The notes: generated by a model not told the origin, from the sequence alone. DNA of 64,000 nt from Paenibacillus polysaccharolyticus (GCF_900102085.1 NZ_FMVM01000006.1:197258-261257), one strand, 5' to 3'. Shown: positions 37,386 to 47,299, counted from the first letter of the stretch. Program-made: numbers and translations.

Positions 37386-37809
37386 GGTATGAAATCATCC
37401 TCTCTACTCGATTCTCTCGTTTCATCATATCAACGGCACAGTAGTGACGGGTTAAGCTTTTTTGCCATGTACAGAGTGAACTTGATGTTATTTGTTATTT
37501 ATATTTGTTAGCCCGTCTATAAAAACAAGACACTATTTTTAGTTTACAGCACACATCAATTCCAGTCATTGTAAATAAACTAGGAGTATTGATTCATTTT
37601 TCTGTCAGCATTCGTCACAAGAAAACCAACTATATAACATATATATAACGTAAATTTGGGCTATAGCCCTATAAAACCCATTACTTATGTCACGTTTTAT
37701 TACAGACCAATTGCTATCAGCAGGATGTCTATGTATGATTAAATAACCACTTTGCAATAATTCCTTTTTATCCCATTTTCACTCTCCATTGCAGAAAGGG
37801 TGTGTGTTC

Positions 37810-38538
37810 TTGATTGAATTTAAACGTGTGCAAAAGCATTTCGGTCATTTCCATGTCCTCAAGGATATTCATCTTCGTATCGAAGAAGGAGAAGTCGTCG
37901 TTATTGTCGGACCTTCAGGCTCTGGCAAAAGTACGTTGCTCCGTTGTATTAACCGCCTGGAGACCATCAGTGAAGGTGAGCTCGTTGTCAGCGGCATTCC
38001 TCTGCATCAGAAAAAGGTGGACATCAACCTCTTCCGCCGCGACATCGGCATGGTTTTTCAACATTTCAATCTGTATCCCCACAAAAAAGTCATCGACAAC
38101 ATCACTCTTGCACCCGTCAAGGTACGTAAGCAACCCAAAGCCCAAGCCGTAGCAACCGCTATGAAATACCTGGAGCGGGTCGGCATTGCCGATAAAGCAG
38201 ACAGTTACCCATCCCAATTGTCCGGTGGACAACAGCAGCGTGTAGCCATTGCGAGAGGACTCGCCATGGAACCGAAGATTATGCTTTTTGACGAACCCAC
38301 GTCCGCTCTTGATCCTGAGATGATCGGGGAGGTTCTGGATGTGATGCGCTCCCTTGCCCACAACGGCATGACCATGGTCGTCGTTACCCACGAGATGGGA
38401 TTTGCCCGTGAGGTGGCAGACCGGGTCATTTTCATGGACGAGGGCCGGATCGTCGAAGAGGCTCCCGCAGTAGATTTTTTTGACAATCCCCGAGAAGAAA
38501 GAGCACAACAGTTCCTTAGCCGCCTGATCCATCATTAA
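37810..38538 (+). CDS. glnQ: polar amino-acid ABC transporter ATPase (GlnQ)
   Basis: A 242-residue ATPase of the polar amino-acid uptake family: [45 protein letters not shown] choose TTG 37810 with GAAAGGG 9 nt upstream; the longer frame from 37789 starts before the SD. It begins a four-gene operon, ATPase, binding protein and two permeases, as in Bacillus glnQHMP. Glutamine is the family-typical ligand, but specificity (Gln, Glu, Asp or His) cannot be proven here. Confidence 0.9.
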   Translation: MIEFKRVQKHFGHFHVLKDIHLRIEEGEVVVIVGPSGSGKSTLLRCINRLETISEGELVVSGIPLHQKKVDINLFRRDIGMVFQHFNLYPHKKVIDNITLAPVKVRKQPKAQAVATAMKYLERVGIADKADSYPSQLSGGQQQRVAIARGLAMEPKIMLFDEPTSALDPEMIGEVLDVMRSLAHNGMTMVVVTHEMGFAREVADRVIFMDEGRIVEEAPAVDFFDNPREERAQQFLSRLIHH

Positions 38539-38612
38539 CCTCTTCGTTCTTTCACCCAGACGTTAATCCAATCCTTTATGCTCACTCCAAATTGGAAAGG
38601 GGTCTTCAATTG

Positions 38613-39452
38613 ATGAAAAATATGATGAAACACCCGTCTATAACGTTAATGTTAGTGCTCATGTTATCTCTTGTATTGTCTGGCTGTAACTCCACTGGTA
38701 CAAACACACCCTCCGCGAGCGGTGGGGGCGACGCAGAAGCACAAGGCACGGTTGAACGGATTAAGGAGCGCGGCAAGCTGATTGCTGGCGTGAAATATGA
38801 CACGAAGTTATTTGGACTCAAAGACCCGGCAAGCGGAGATGTGGAAGGCTTTGATATCGATATTGCCAAGGCACTGGCCAAGCAGATTTTGGGAGATGAA
38901 ACGAAGGTTGAGCTGAAAGAAGTAACGTCCAAAACACGGATACCGATGCTGCAAAACGGAGATATCGACATCATCATTGCGACGATGACCATCACGGATG
39001 AGCGGAAAGAGCAAGTGGATTTCAGTGATGTGTACTTCGAGGCAGGCCAATCCCTTCTGGTGAAAAACGACAGTGCCATCGCTGGTCTGGAGAGCCTGGA
39101 TGGTGTGAAAGTGCTTGCCGTGAAAGGCTCTACGTCTGCACAGAATATCCGCGAGAAGGCACCGAAAGCGGACGTGTTGGAGTTTGATAATTATCAAGAT
39201 GCGTTTACAGCGCTGAAAGCAGGCAAAGGCGAGGCGCTGACGACCGATAACATCATCCTCATCGGCATGCAGCAGACGGACAACAACTACAAGCTGGTTG
39301 GCGGCAACTTCACTAGTGAGCCATACGGCATGGCGATCCGCAAGGGCGATACGGCTTTTGTAGAAGAAGTGAACAAGATGCTGAAAGCCCTGAAGGACAG
39401 CGGGGAGTATGACACGTTGCATGAAAAGTGGCTAGGTAGCAAGCCTGAATAG
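38613..39452 (+). CDS. glnH: amino-acid-binding lipoprotein (GlnH-like)
   Basis: A 279-residue extracytoplasmic solute-binding protein, family 3. Lipobox VLSGC is followed by a Ser/Gly-rich linker. Typical motifs are GFDIDIAKALA, IIIATMTITDERKEQVDFSDVYF and VAVKGSTS-like VLAVKGSTSAQNI. ATG 38613 is preferred (GGAAAGGGG 10 nt upstream). It delivers ligand to the two permeases encoded downstream, and a hairpin separates them. Confidence 0.9.
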   Translation: MKNMMKHPSITLMLVLMLSLVLSGCNSTGTNTPSASGGGDAEAQGTVERIKERGKLIAGVKYDTKLFGLKDPASGDVEGFDIDIAKALAKQILGDETKVELKEVTSKTRIPMLQNGDIDIIIATMTITDERKEQVDFSDVYFEAGQSLLVKNDSAIAGLESLDGVKVLAVKGSTSAQNIREKAPKADVLEFDNYQDAFTALKAGKGEALTTDNIILIGMQQTDNNYKLVGGNFTSEPYGMAIRKGDTAFVEEVNKMLKALKDSGEYDTLHEKWLGSKPE

Positions 39453-39510
39453 TCCAAGTACCTGATGATGAGCAAATCTACCATCAGCTAAACATTCAAT
39501 ATACACTGCA

Positions 39511-39565
39511 AGCATCTGCCGTATACGAGAAATACGTATGCAGCAGATGCGCTGTTGTTTTATTT
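39511..39565 (+). terminator. intercistronic hairpin between glnH and the permease genes
   Basis: GCATCTGC-CGTAT pairs with ATACG and GCAGATGC (39512-39524 with 39532-39550; six bases bulge on the 3' arm), followed by GCTGTTGTTTTATTTT. It is a partial terminator that would leave the binding protein more abundant than the permeases. Confidence 0.65.
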
Positions 39566-39593
39566 TCACACCTGTAGAACGGGGGCTCTTGTT

Positions 39594-40316
39594 ATGGGCA
39601 CATTGGATTTCAGCGTACTGTTCAGACACTCCGACCGCTTTATGGAAGGATTTCTGAATACAATTCAAGTGAGCGTGATGGCTCTGATTGGCAGCTTTGT
39701 ACTCGGGGCCATTCTGGCGATCTTTCGAATCTCACCGGTCAAACCGTTGAACTGGTTTGGTACGGCCTTTGTTGAATTTATCCGCAACATTCCCTTGTTG
39801 CTGGTTGTGTTTTTTTTCTATCTCGGACTGCCTTCGCTGGGTATTTCTCTGGATGGATTTGTCGCGGGCACACTGGGACTAACCATATACACAGCCGTTT
39901 TCATCGCAGAAGCGATTCGGGCAGGCATCCAAACTGTACCTCGAGGTCAACTGGAGGCCGCACGTTCATCGGGACTGTCTTATGTACAGGCCATGAATCT
40001 GGTCATCCTGCCGCAGGCCATCAAAATTGTACTGCCTTCCATTGGCAATCAATTTATTAATCTGGTCAAAAACTCATCCATCCTGGCGGTTGTGGCTGGC
40101 ATGGACTTGATGTATTTTGCCGACATTGTGAACTCCGATACGTTCCAGCCACTAAGCGTCTACACCATCGTTGCTCTGTTCTATCTGATACTGACCTTAC
40201 CGCTCAGCTTTCTGGTGCATTATATGGAACGTAGATTTGGACAGAGTGATGCAGAAGCACGCAAGCCCAAAGGAAAACCGAAGAAAAATAAACCTGCCGG
40301 GCAGGTTACGATGTAG
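39594..40316 (+). CDS. glnM: amino-acid ABC transporter permease (first)
   Basis: A 240-residue HisM/GlnP-type permease with five helices and the EAA loop (GQLEAARSSGLSYVQAMNLVILPQA). The C-terminus is basic and Lys-rich. ATG 39594 is chosen, with a GGGGG-type SD 8 nt upstream. The symbol is by operon order only; it and the next gene form the heterodimeric channel. Confidence 0.88.
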   Translation: MGTLDFSVLFRHSDRFMEGFLNTIQVSVMALIGSFVLGAILAIFRISPVKPLNWFGTAFVEFIRNIPLLLVVFFFYLGLPSLGISLDGFVAGTLGLTIYTAVFIAEAIRAGIQTVPRGQLEAARSSGLSYVQAMNLVILPQAIKIVLPSIGNQFINLVKNSSILAVVAGMDLMYFADIVNSDTFQPLSVYTIVALFYLILTLPLSFLVHYMERRFGQSDAEARKPKGKPKKNKPAGQVTM

Positions 40317-40387
40317 GGCATTTCTAATCCAGTCACATGTGGTGATTCATTGAACATATATCGCTCACCGAAGGAGGCATCAAACGT

Positions 40388-41038
40388 ATGGACTTTAGCG
40401 GGGCCTATGAATGGCCTAACCTTCGTTTCCTGTTGCAAGGATTTTGGGTGACCCTTCAAGTTGCAGGCTTATCCATTGTGTTCAGCTTTGTGCTGGGCAC
40501 ACTGCTCGGTACCATACGATTTACACGAATCCCCGTCCTCTCCCAGATTGTGGCGGTTATCGTAGATACCATTCGTAACCTGCCGCTGCTGCTCATCATC
40601 TTTTTTATCCATATCGTGCTTCCACAGCTTGGCATTAAAATGCCACCCTTCTGGTCCACGGTTGTAGGACTGAGTCTGTTCGAAGGCGCCATGATCGCTG
40701 AGATCGTGCGAAGCGGCCTTAAATCTGTAGAACGTGGTCAGGTGGAAGCTGCCCGCTCCTCTGGCCTAAGTTACATGCAGACGCTCAGCGGTATCATTAT
40801 GCCACAAGCACTGCGCCGCATGTCTCCGCCCATGGTCAGCCAGTTCATCTCACTATTGAAGGATACGTCACTGGCCATCATCATCTCCCTGCCGGAGCTG
40901 ATGCGCAATGTGCAGATCCTTGGAGGTCAAAGCTTCGATTACATCATCCCGGCGTTGTTGCTCGCTGCTGTACTCTATTTCATCATCAACTACTCTCTCT
41001 CGATCGTTGCCAGAAGGCTTGAGGCACGCATGAACTAG
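40388..41038 (+). CDS. glnP: amino-acid ABC transporter permease (second)
   Basis: A 216-residue permease, paralogous to its neighbour, with EAA loop GQVEAARSSGLSYMQTLSGIIMPQA. AAGGAGG lies 10 nt before ATG 40388. It is the last gene of the gln operon. Confidence 0.88.
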   Translation: MDFSGAYEWPNLRFLLQGFWVTLQVAGLSIVFSFVLGTLLGTIRFTRIPVLSQIVAVIVDTIRNLPLLLIIFFIHIVLPQLGIKMPPFWSTVVGLSLFEGAMIAEIVRSGLKSVERGQVEAARSSGLSYMQTLSGIIMPQALRRMSPPMVSQFISLLKDTSLAIIISLPELMRNVQILGGQSFDYIIPALLLAAVLYFIINYSLSIVARRLEARMN

Positions 41039-41105
41039 GGAGGTAAAGCGTTGTTTTGTTTCAGGTGCTTTGTTTCCATTGCTTGTGGCAACGGTTCGGA
41101 GTTCA

Positions 41106-41143
41106 AAAGCTCCCGTTCCACATTTTTCGTGGAATTGGAGCTC
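41106..41143 (+). terminator. hairpin after the gln operon
   Basis: AAGCTCC-CG-TTCCAC pairs with GTGGAA-TT-GGAGCT around an ATTTTTC loop. The T tail on the plus strand is poor. It is the only terminator candidate after the last permease gene. Confidence 0.55.
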
Positions 41144-41146
41144 TTG

Positions 41147-41349
41147 AATTCTAACGATCTCAGATGAGCTTATTTAGCCATTTTTGAGGCATTTTCAATT
41201 CTAACGATCCGTAGGAAGCTTATTTTGCTGATTCAGGCCATTTTCCGCCCCATTCCGAGCAATCTTGGCAAAATAACGTCACTGGGGATCGTTAGAATTT
41301 TTTTGTCTACTTTTTTGCCCAAATAAGGCTTCTGGTGATCGTTAGAATT
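41147..41349. repeat. four-copy repeat AATTCTAACGATC with conserved TTATTT arm
   Basis: Copies 1 and 2 lie on the plus strand (41147-41178, 41197-41227) and copies 3 and 4 on the minus strand (about 41271-41299 and 41321-41349). Each reads AATTCTAACGATC, then 12-14 variable bases, then TTATTT. Two direct and two inverted copies make a compound palindromic element within the 518-base gap 41039-41556. Nothing coding is visible there. Confidence 0.75.
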
Positions 41350-41556
41350 TCACCACTGTGCGGTTACGCTAACTTTGTTCCCTTTATCGAGTTATTTCGC
41401 CTTCACTAATGTTCTAGGAGAATAGATTAGCTTCAAAGGTTCGCAGTCCCACACATTCTAAGACGTGTTACTCACGAAACCAGCCTTCCCTTCCAACCAA
41501 CTTAAGACGTTCTCGCAACTTCTCCACCCGTCCCATTCTTATCCCAACCTTTCCAC

Positions 41557-42912
41557 TCAAATTGCCGCACCATTCTGACGCAACTCTGCTTGCAACAGTG
41601 ATACAGGAAGCTTTGCAGGTGGAAGTTTCAGCTTTACCGCCAGAGCCGCAGCTGTTCCCGCAGCTTCTCCCGTGGCCATACAGCTTGGAGTTAGTCTGGT
41701 TGTAGCATGAGCCTCGTGTGTCGTGGAGATACAGCGTCCGGCAGCCAGCAAGTTGCTGATATTTTGCGAGAGCAGCGAACGATAGGGAATATCATACGCA
41801 CCATCTCCTTCAATAAAGGCCGCAGTCACGCCCTGCCCAGAGGGATCATGAATATCGATAGGATAGCCGCTTCTAGCGACTACATCTTCGAACTTCCGCC
41901 CTGCAACTACATCTTCCTGAGTCAGTGCATAGCGCCCAACAATACGTCTGGATTCACGAATGCCGATCTGTGGGGCTACAGCCGAGATTGAAGCCCGTTC
42001 GAAACCAGGCACATCATTCCTCAGAAATTCGGCAATCATAAGCACCTGCTTCCGTCCTTCCTGTTCAGCTTCGGTTAAATCCACAGCATTGGTGGCATCA
42101 AGCCCCTGCACCCGGGTACAGTTAATCAACACTTCATCTTCTGCAGGCCCGGTAAAAAATAACACCTGATCGCGTTGAATCGGCACTGCCGCTCTCTTCC
42201 AGTGTGAATAGAAGCCGCTCACGCCCGTTAACGGAATCGTGTCCAGTTCGTCAAAGGGTGTTTTCTCATAAAAATCCTCCGGATGCTCCTGCATATACTG
42301 CTTCACACGCCCGAGATCAACGCCCCGCATACGAAACTTCATCGTCATAGGCTGAGACTGGCTGTCTCCCTCCCGCCCCTTCGCTATAGCGGCCCCAGCC
42401 AAATAAGCCACATCCGCATCACCGCTCGCATCGACAAATACGTTCGCCTGAATCTCCAGCTGACCGGATTTGTTCGTCACTCGCACTGCCTCTACTCGGT
42501 CATCCACCGTAGCAACACCATCTACGAAGCTGTGCAGCAACAGCCGAACACCCGCCTCTTTCAACATTTCTGCCGCAACTACCTGATACACAGCCGGATC
42601 ATACGGTGTCACGCTATGCACAAAACCAACCGTATCACGCAGATGCCCGGGGGAACCGCCTCTTGCCTGCAAGCGGTCCACAATTTCCTGGGCAATCCCC
42701 CGAATGACCTGCTCACCCTGCTCCGTATGAAACGTCATCCACGGATAAACCATAGCGGCCGTTGACATCCCGCCTACGAAACCGTAGCGTTCTATCAGCA
42801 CGACGCGAGCACCCTGCCTTCCTGCGGCAATCGCCGCCACTATTCCCGCGGGGCCGCCTCCGACAACGACAACATCTGCCGTTTCCCTTTTGACATTCGC
42901 CACTTCATTCAA
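41557..42912 (-). CDS. FAD-dependent oxidoreductase (FAD_oxidored family)
   Basis: A 451-residue flavoprotein with an N-terminal Rossmann fold (VVVVGGGPAGIVAAIAAGRQG) and the second FAD segment NLLAAGRCISTTHEAHATTR, typical of PF12831 proteins often found with sugar-use genes. No signal peptide. ATG 42912 has GAGAGGG upstream. It is the last gene of the sugar ABC operon, separated by 257 bases (42913-43169) that are strikingly purine-rich on the transcribed strand and contain no gene. It might oxidise the imported sugar or derivative; the substrate is unknown. Confidence 0.82.
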   Translation of the reverse strand: MNEVANVKRETADVVVVGGGPAGIVAAIAAGRQGARVVLIERYGFVGGMSTAAMVYPWMTFHTEQGEQVIRGIAQEIVDRLQARGGSPGHLRDTVGFVHSVTPYDPAVYQVVAAEMLKEAGVRLLLHSFVDGVATVDDRVEAVRVTNKSGQLEIQANVFVDASGDADVAYLAGAAIAKGREGDSQSQPMTMKFRMRGVDLGRVKQYMQEHPEDFYEKTPFDELDTIPLTGVSGFYSHWKRAAVPIQRDQVLFFTGPAEDEVLINCTRVQGLDATNAVDLTEAEQEGRKQVLMIAEFLRNDVPGFERASISAVAPQIGIRESRRIVGRYALTQEDVVAGRKFEDVVARSGYPIDIHDPSGQGVTAAFIEGDGAYDIPYRSLLSQNISNLLAAGRCISTTHEAHATTRLTPSCMATGEAAGTAAALAVKLKLPPAKLPVSLLQAELRQNGAAI

Positions 42913-43169
42913 ACGTGCCCTCTCCCTTCCAATCGCCTGATGCCTGATCCATCGTGCCTCTGTCTGTCTGCTTTTGCCTATCCTCTCGCGCTTCTCCCCG
43001 CTCTCACTGTTTTCACCATCCCTTCTCTATTAACTTTCAGTTCTTCTACACTTTCCCTTTCCCTCCCAGCAGCTCCACGGTCTCCTCACTCCACCACGAC
43101 ACTTTTCCCAAACCGTTACAAATGTTCTCGCCCCTCATATTCATTGCATCCCCCGCTTCTCCATCCCGA

Positions 43170-44027
43170 CTACTCCTTCAATCCCGTCATCGCCACACCC
43201 TCAATGAAACGCCTCTGCGCCAGGAAAAAGACGATTAATAGCGGTACCGTTGCCATCACGGTCGCACTCATTAAATACTGCCAGGCTGTGCCCACCTCAT
43301 CCGTGAACAGGGACAACCCCAGCGGCAGCGTCATTAGCTCTCTCGAATTGATAAAAATCAACGGATCGAAGAACTCATTCCAGCTCGTCACAAATGTAAA
43401 AATCGTCAGCGTCGCCATACCCGGCTTGGCAAGCGGAAGCATAATCTGCCAATAAATCCGAAATCGGCTACAGCCATCAATCATGGCCGCTTCCTCCAGC
43501 TCGATGGGCACCGTAATAAAGAACTGCCGCATCACAAAGATGCCAAACACGCCGCCCGCGCCAAAGATCGGCAATAAAATCAGCGGAAGATGCGTATCAA
43601 TCCACCCCAGCTGCCGCATAAACAGAAACATCGGAATCGCTGTGACTTCATGCGGAATCATCATCGCGCTCAGCAAAATGAGAAAGACCACATTCCGTCC
43701 CTTAAACGGAATCTTGGCAAAGGCGTACCCCGCAAGCGAGGAAAAAAACACCGTGCCAAGCACCACCAACGCAGAGATATACACACTATTCCTGTAAAAA
43801 CGATGAAACGGAATTAATCGAAACACATCGATATAATTCTGAAATTGCAAGCTGTCCGGTATCCACTGCGGTGGATAGGTAAATATGCTCTGCGGTTCCT
43901 TGAGGGATGTCGAGACCATCCAGATCAACGGAACAATCATAATCAGCGAAACTACCGTCAGCACCAAATATGTGCCAACCGCAGCCCCGAACCTTCGGCC
44001 TAACAAACTAGGCATCGCCTTCACCAA
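43170..44027 (-). CDS. sugar ABC transporter permease, MalG type
   Basis: A 285-residue six-helix permease with the EAA loop (ELEEAAMIDGCSRFRIYWQIMLPLAKPG). The start is GTG 44027 with GAGGTGGG 6 nt upstream, overlapping the previous permease by 20 nt. It pairs with that protein to import the ligand of the binding lipoprotein. No ATPase gene is in the operon, so a shared MsmX-type ATPase is probably recruited. Confidence 0.9.
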   Translation of the reverse strand: MVKAMPSLLGRRFGAAVGTYLVLTVVSLIMIVPLIWMVSTSLKEPQSIFTYPPQWIPDSLQFQNYIDVFRLIPFHRFYRNSVYISALVVLGTVFFSSLAGYAFAKIPFKGRNVVFLILLSAMMIPHEVTAIPMFLFMRQLGWIDTHLPLILLPIFGAGGVFGIFVMRQFFITVPIELEEAAMIDGCSRFRIYWQIMLPLAKPGMATLTIFTFVTSWNEFFDPLIFINSRELMTLPLGLSLFTDEVGTAWQYLMSATVMATVPLLIVFFLAQRRFIEGVAMTGLKE

Positions 44028-44922
44028 ACACCCACCTCTTTCGAAGCTGCCATTGCAGCAGCGTCAGAATCAGCACAATCAGGAACAGCACATACGCAAG
44101 GGACGAAGCATAGCCGAACTGAAACAGCTTGAACGCTTTTTCCCAGATGTAATAGACCAGAACTTTCGTGCTGTTGCTCGGCCCGCCTTGGGTCATGACA
44201 TAGATCTGTCCAAATACTTTGAGCGACCCAATGACGGTCATCACGACGGTCAGAAATACGGTCGGCGTGATCATAGGCAGGGTGACGTTGAAAAAAGAAG
44301 CCCTTCTGCCCGCGCCATCCAGTGTGGCCGCTTCATACAAGGAACGCGGGACCTGCTGAAGTGCTGCAATGAACAGCACCATGTTCAGACCGACATTTTT
44401 CAGCACACTCGTCACAATGACCGCAGGCATCGCCAGGTTCGGATCGTATAGCCAAGCAGGGCCTTTAATGCCCATCATCAGCAATAGCTGATTGATCAGT
44501 CCCGACTCTGTTGCATACATCAGCTTCCACACGATGGCCCAGACAATTAATGACGTCATCACCGGGACGAAAATAGCCGTTCTGAACAGGCCGATGCCTC
44601 GAATGCTTTTGGATAAGAGCAGGGCGAGCAGCAAAGCGAGCACGATATTCAGCGGCACCAGACCTGCCGTGAAGTAAACCGTATTGCCAAGCACCTCCCA
44701 GAACATGGCGTCCGTCATAATATCCCGGTAATTTTCTAGTCCAATAAAATGGTGATCCCCAAGCAGCGGCCAATCCGTCAGGCTCATATACAATGCAAGC
44801 CCCATCGGGAACAGAAGCAACAAAGTAAAGCCCAGCACCATCGGTGAAATAAACAACCAGCCAGCAATCTGCGCTTCCCTGGCAAGCGGCCCTCCACGTC
44901 TCCGCTTGTTGGATCGGCTCAC
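44008..44922 (-). CDS. sugar ABC transporter permease, MalF/UgpA type
   Basis: A 304-residue six-helix permease with EAA loop (SLYEAATLDGAGRRASFFNVTLP). The start is GTG 44922 with GGGAGGGA upstream, overlapping the upstream gene by 4 nt (GTGA). It forms the membrane channel with the MalG-type partner. Confidence 0.9.
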   Translation of the reverse strand: MSRSNKRRRGGPLAREAQIAGWLFISPMVLGFTLLLLFPMGLALYMSLTDWPLLGDHHFIGLENYRDIMTDAMFWEVLGNTVYFTAGLVPLNIVLALLLALLLSKSIRGIGLFRTAIFVPVMTSLIVWAIVWKLMYATESGLINQLLLMMGIKGPAWLYDPNLAMPAVIVTSVLKNVGLNMVLFIAALQQVPRSLYEAATLDGAGRRASFFNVTLPMITPTVFLTVVMTVIGSLKVFGQIYVMTQGGPSNSTKVLVYYIWEKAFKLFQFGYASSLAYVLFLIVLILTLLQWQLRKRWVFGEGDA

Positions 44923-45860
44923 GAGCCATCCCTCCCGGTCAAACGATCTATGGCATTGCGGAAGCTACTCACCGCTCTACGCAGCTCATCCTCCGTTTTG
45001 CCTGTAACCATGGCCCCGAGCATTATAGCCTTGATGCCACTATGGTGAAGCACGGGAACATCCTCCGGTACCAGCTTGCGCTGGGAAGGAACCATTACCG
45101 GTACTCCGGCTTGCAAGACCAGCTGCCGATAACGAAGCACGTCCTCGAAGCTAAGCGGGGTGCCGTATTCTTTGCCGGGTATGATCGAAGCTTCCAGTGC
45201 AGTAAAACCGAAATGTGCAGCAGATGCCACCAGAGACATATCATACTCATCGTTAATCGCAAACGTAGATTCCAGCCCAAGGTCTTGTAGCATAAAAGAA
45301 GGCAGATGATGCGCATAGATCGAGTAGAAATCAAAGCCTAGATCCGCCAGGCGCTCCACATCTTCTCTCCGTGTCCCTTCAATACTCCCGGATGGCACAA
45401 CGCCGAACGGACCAGCGAACTCCGAGCGGATCGCCCGAAATACCTCGGTGTATTCATCCAGCGGACCAAAATGGTTGCCACTTGCGCGATGGCCCACATT
45501 AAAGTGTACCTTCAGAGCATCCGCCCCTTCCTCCCATGCCGCCCGAGCCAGTGCGAGATCATTCCCGGGCAGACTGACGATGAGCGACAGCGGTTTTTCA
45601 TCCAGCACAGCTTGCAGTTGACCTGTCTTTTGCACATGCTGCTTAGCCCAAAGTTGACCGACTTGATGTAAATGTTGCGGGTTCTGGGAGTTCTCCGGGT
45701 TCTGCCAACTCTGAGAGTGCTGCATCTGTTGTGACCCCTTGGTCTGTTCCGTCCTCTGCGACCGCTGCTGCATCTGCTCCGTCTGCTGACCCTTCCTCAT
45801 GTCTTCCACCTGGTTCATCCCCTCACTTCTCTCACTTCTCTCACTCTTCATACGCCCCAT
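44919..45860 (-). CDS. TIM-barrel-like protein with Gln/Ser-rich N-terminal extension
   Basis: A 313-residue frame within the sugar operon. Residues about 85-310 look like a TIM-barrel enzyme (SLIVSLPGNDLALARAAWEEGADALKVH, IRSEF..FGVVPSG, then GIKAIMLGAMVTG), somewhat like NanE epimerases or aldolases, but I cannot name the family. Residues 1-80 are low complexity, rich in Gln, Ser, Glu and Arg, with no hydrophobic part. The start is unresolved: ATG 45860, 45818 or 45800 are possible, and the last has GGTGG 5 nt upstream. It may act on the imported sugar. Confidence 0.6.
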   Translation of the reverse strand: MGRMKSERSERSEGMNQVEDMRKGQQTEQMQQRSQRTEQTKGSQQMQHSQSWQNPENSQNPQHLHQVGQLWAKQHVQKTGQLQAVLDEKPLSLIVSLPGNDLALARAAWEEGADALKVHFNVGHRASGNHFGPLDEYTEVFRAIRSEFAGPFGVVPSGSIEGTRREDVERLADLGFDFYSIYAHHLPSFMLQDLGLESTFAINDEYDMSLVASAAHFGFTALEASIIPGKEYGTPLSFEDVLRYRQLVLQAGVPVMVPSQRKLVPEDVPVLHHSGIKAIMLGAMVTGKTEDELRRAVSSFRNAIDRLTGRDGS

Positions 45861-45960
45861 TCACTTTTTTCCGTCATCTTTCTTTCCGTCATTTTCCCGT
45901 CTTCCCTACGCTCTATCTTATTTACGCTTCATCTCCCGCACTCCTTCACTCTCCAACTCT

Positions 45961-47256
45961 TCAGGGCTGCAATATGCGCTGCACTTCGGTCTGCATCTGT
46001 TTCAAATTATCCTCTGGCGAGGCTGTACGGGCGAATAATCGGTCAAAACCTTGCAGTACCGCGTTATCAATATCCTGCCAGCGGATATGTCCCGGAATCA
46101 GACGGGCTTTCGGCATTTCATCAATGACCGCCTGCACGATATGCTCTTTGCTCGGGTTGTTCGGCTGCTGGATGAAAGCATCGGAGTTCAGCACCGAAGT
46201 ACGCGCAGGCACAAAGTACGTCGCGGTTGCTTGCGTTCCCTGTTCACTGGCAAAATACTTCAGCAATTTCTTCGTCTCCTCCGGATGCTTGCTATCCTTA
46301 AACATGGCATAGCCCGCTTGTCCCAACATCGGTACGCTGCCCTGCGAGCCAGACGGCATAGGTGCAATACTCCATTCAAAATCCTTGATCTCCCTCGCTT
46401 TGGACACATAGCTGTAGTTATCGAAGAACATGCCCACATTGCCTGCATCAAAGCTCACCTGCTCGCCCGCTTTCGGGTGAGATTCGTCGGTAAACATCAT
46501 GCGCTCCAGCATGGCAAAGGTCTGTACACCGTACTCATCATTCCAGGTAAACGCTGTCATATCTTCGTTGAACGGCCCGCTTCCGTTAGACCAGGAGTAT
46601 GAAGAAAGCACGGCCCAGGTCTTCCAGTCCCGAAAAAAGTTAGCCCCATAGATGCGATTCGCCGCATCCTTGCTGGTTATCGCTTTGGCAGAAGCCTCGA
46701 ACTGCTCCCACGTCCAATCGCCTTTGGCAGCCAGCGTATTCGGATCGGTCAGCCCAGCCTTGTCAAACAGCGTCTGATTATAAAACATCACCACAGGCGG
46801 TGTGGAAAACGGCAAGCCTAACAGTTGATCTCCCTCACGGAAGAGATCCAGCGTGCTGGGAATGTAATCGTCCAGCTTGAATTGTGCATCATCCTTGAAC
46901 GCCGACACGTCGGCCAGGATGTGATTGGACTTGAATTGTGGTATCATGCGTTCCGATACCCAGGCCAGATCAGGAAGCGAGCCCCCAGCGGCAAGCACCG
47001 ATATTTTCTGCTGATAGTCGGCAAAGGGTACCGATTCCATCGTTACCTTGATGCCCGGGTTCTCTTTGGTAAAGCCATCGATCAGCTTGTTGTACACATC
47101 AATGTGTGCCTGATTACCCCACATCATGAACTTCAGCTCTACCTTGTCGTTCTCTCCACCAGAGGCGTTAGAACCCCCGCCCGTATTGGTGCTAGTACAC
47201 CCGATTAGAGCTGTGATCATAATCGCGAGAATCAGCATCAGTCCTGCTTTTTTCAT
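45961..47256 (-). CDS. sugar-binding lipoprotein (ABC transporter, family 1)
   Basis: A 431-residue solute-binding protein with lipobox ALIGC. The mature protein has the FMMWGNQAHIDVYNKLIDGF start and the KPAFKDSKHPEETKKLLKY-like helix of family 1 sugar binders. ATG 47256 has AAGGGGG upstream. It begins the operon of binding protein, TIM-barrel gene, two permeases and FAD oxidoreductase. The promoter region carries the 17-bp element shared with the YesMN promoter. Confidence 0.9.
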   Translation of the reverse strand: MKKAGLMLILAIMITALIGCTSTNTGGGSNASGGENDKVELKFMMWGNQAHIDVYNKLIDGFTKENPGIKVTMESVPFADYQQKISVLAAGGSLPDLAWVSERMIPQFKSNHILADVSAFKDDAQFKLDDYIPSTLDLFREGDQLLGLPFSTPPVVMFYNQTLFDKAGLTDPNTLAAKGDWTWEQFEASAKAITSKDAANRIYGANFFRDWKTWAVLSSYSWSNGSGPFNEDMTAFTWNDEYGVQTFAMLERMMFTDESHPKAGEQVSFDAGNVGMFFDNYSYVSKAREIKDFEWSIAPMPSGSQGSVPMLGQAGYAMFKDSKHPEETKKLLKYFASEQGTQATATYFVPARTSVLNSDAFIQQPNNPSKEHIVQAVIDEMPKARLIPGHIRWQDIDNAVLQGFDRLFARTASPEDNLKQMQTEVQRILQP

Positions 47257-47299
47257 CGAAATCCCCCTTATGGACGTTATGGTATTCCTGTGCCACCCC

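Noticed and set aside
42940..43455. 171-codon plus-strand frame
   Set aside because: It is pyrimidine-driven Ser/Pro-rich sequence running antisense into the permease gene; no SD.
45731..46312. 193-codon plus-strand frame
   Set aside because: It is antisense to the TIM-barrel and binding-protein genes, Ser/Pro-rich, without SD.
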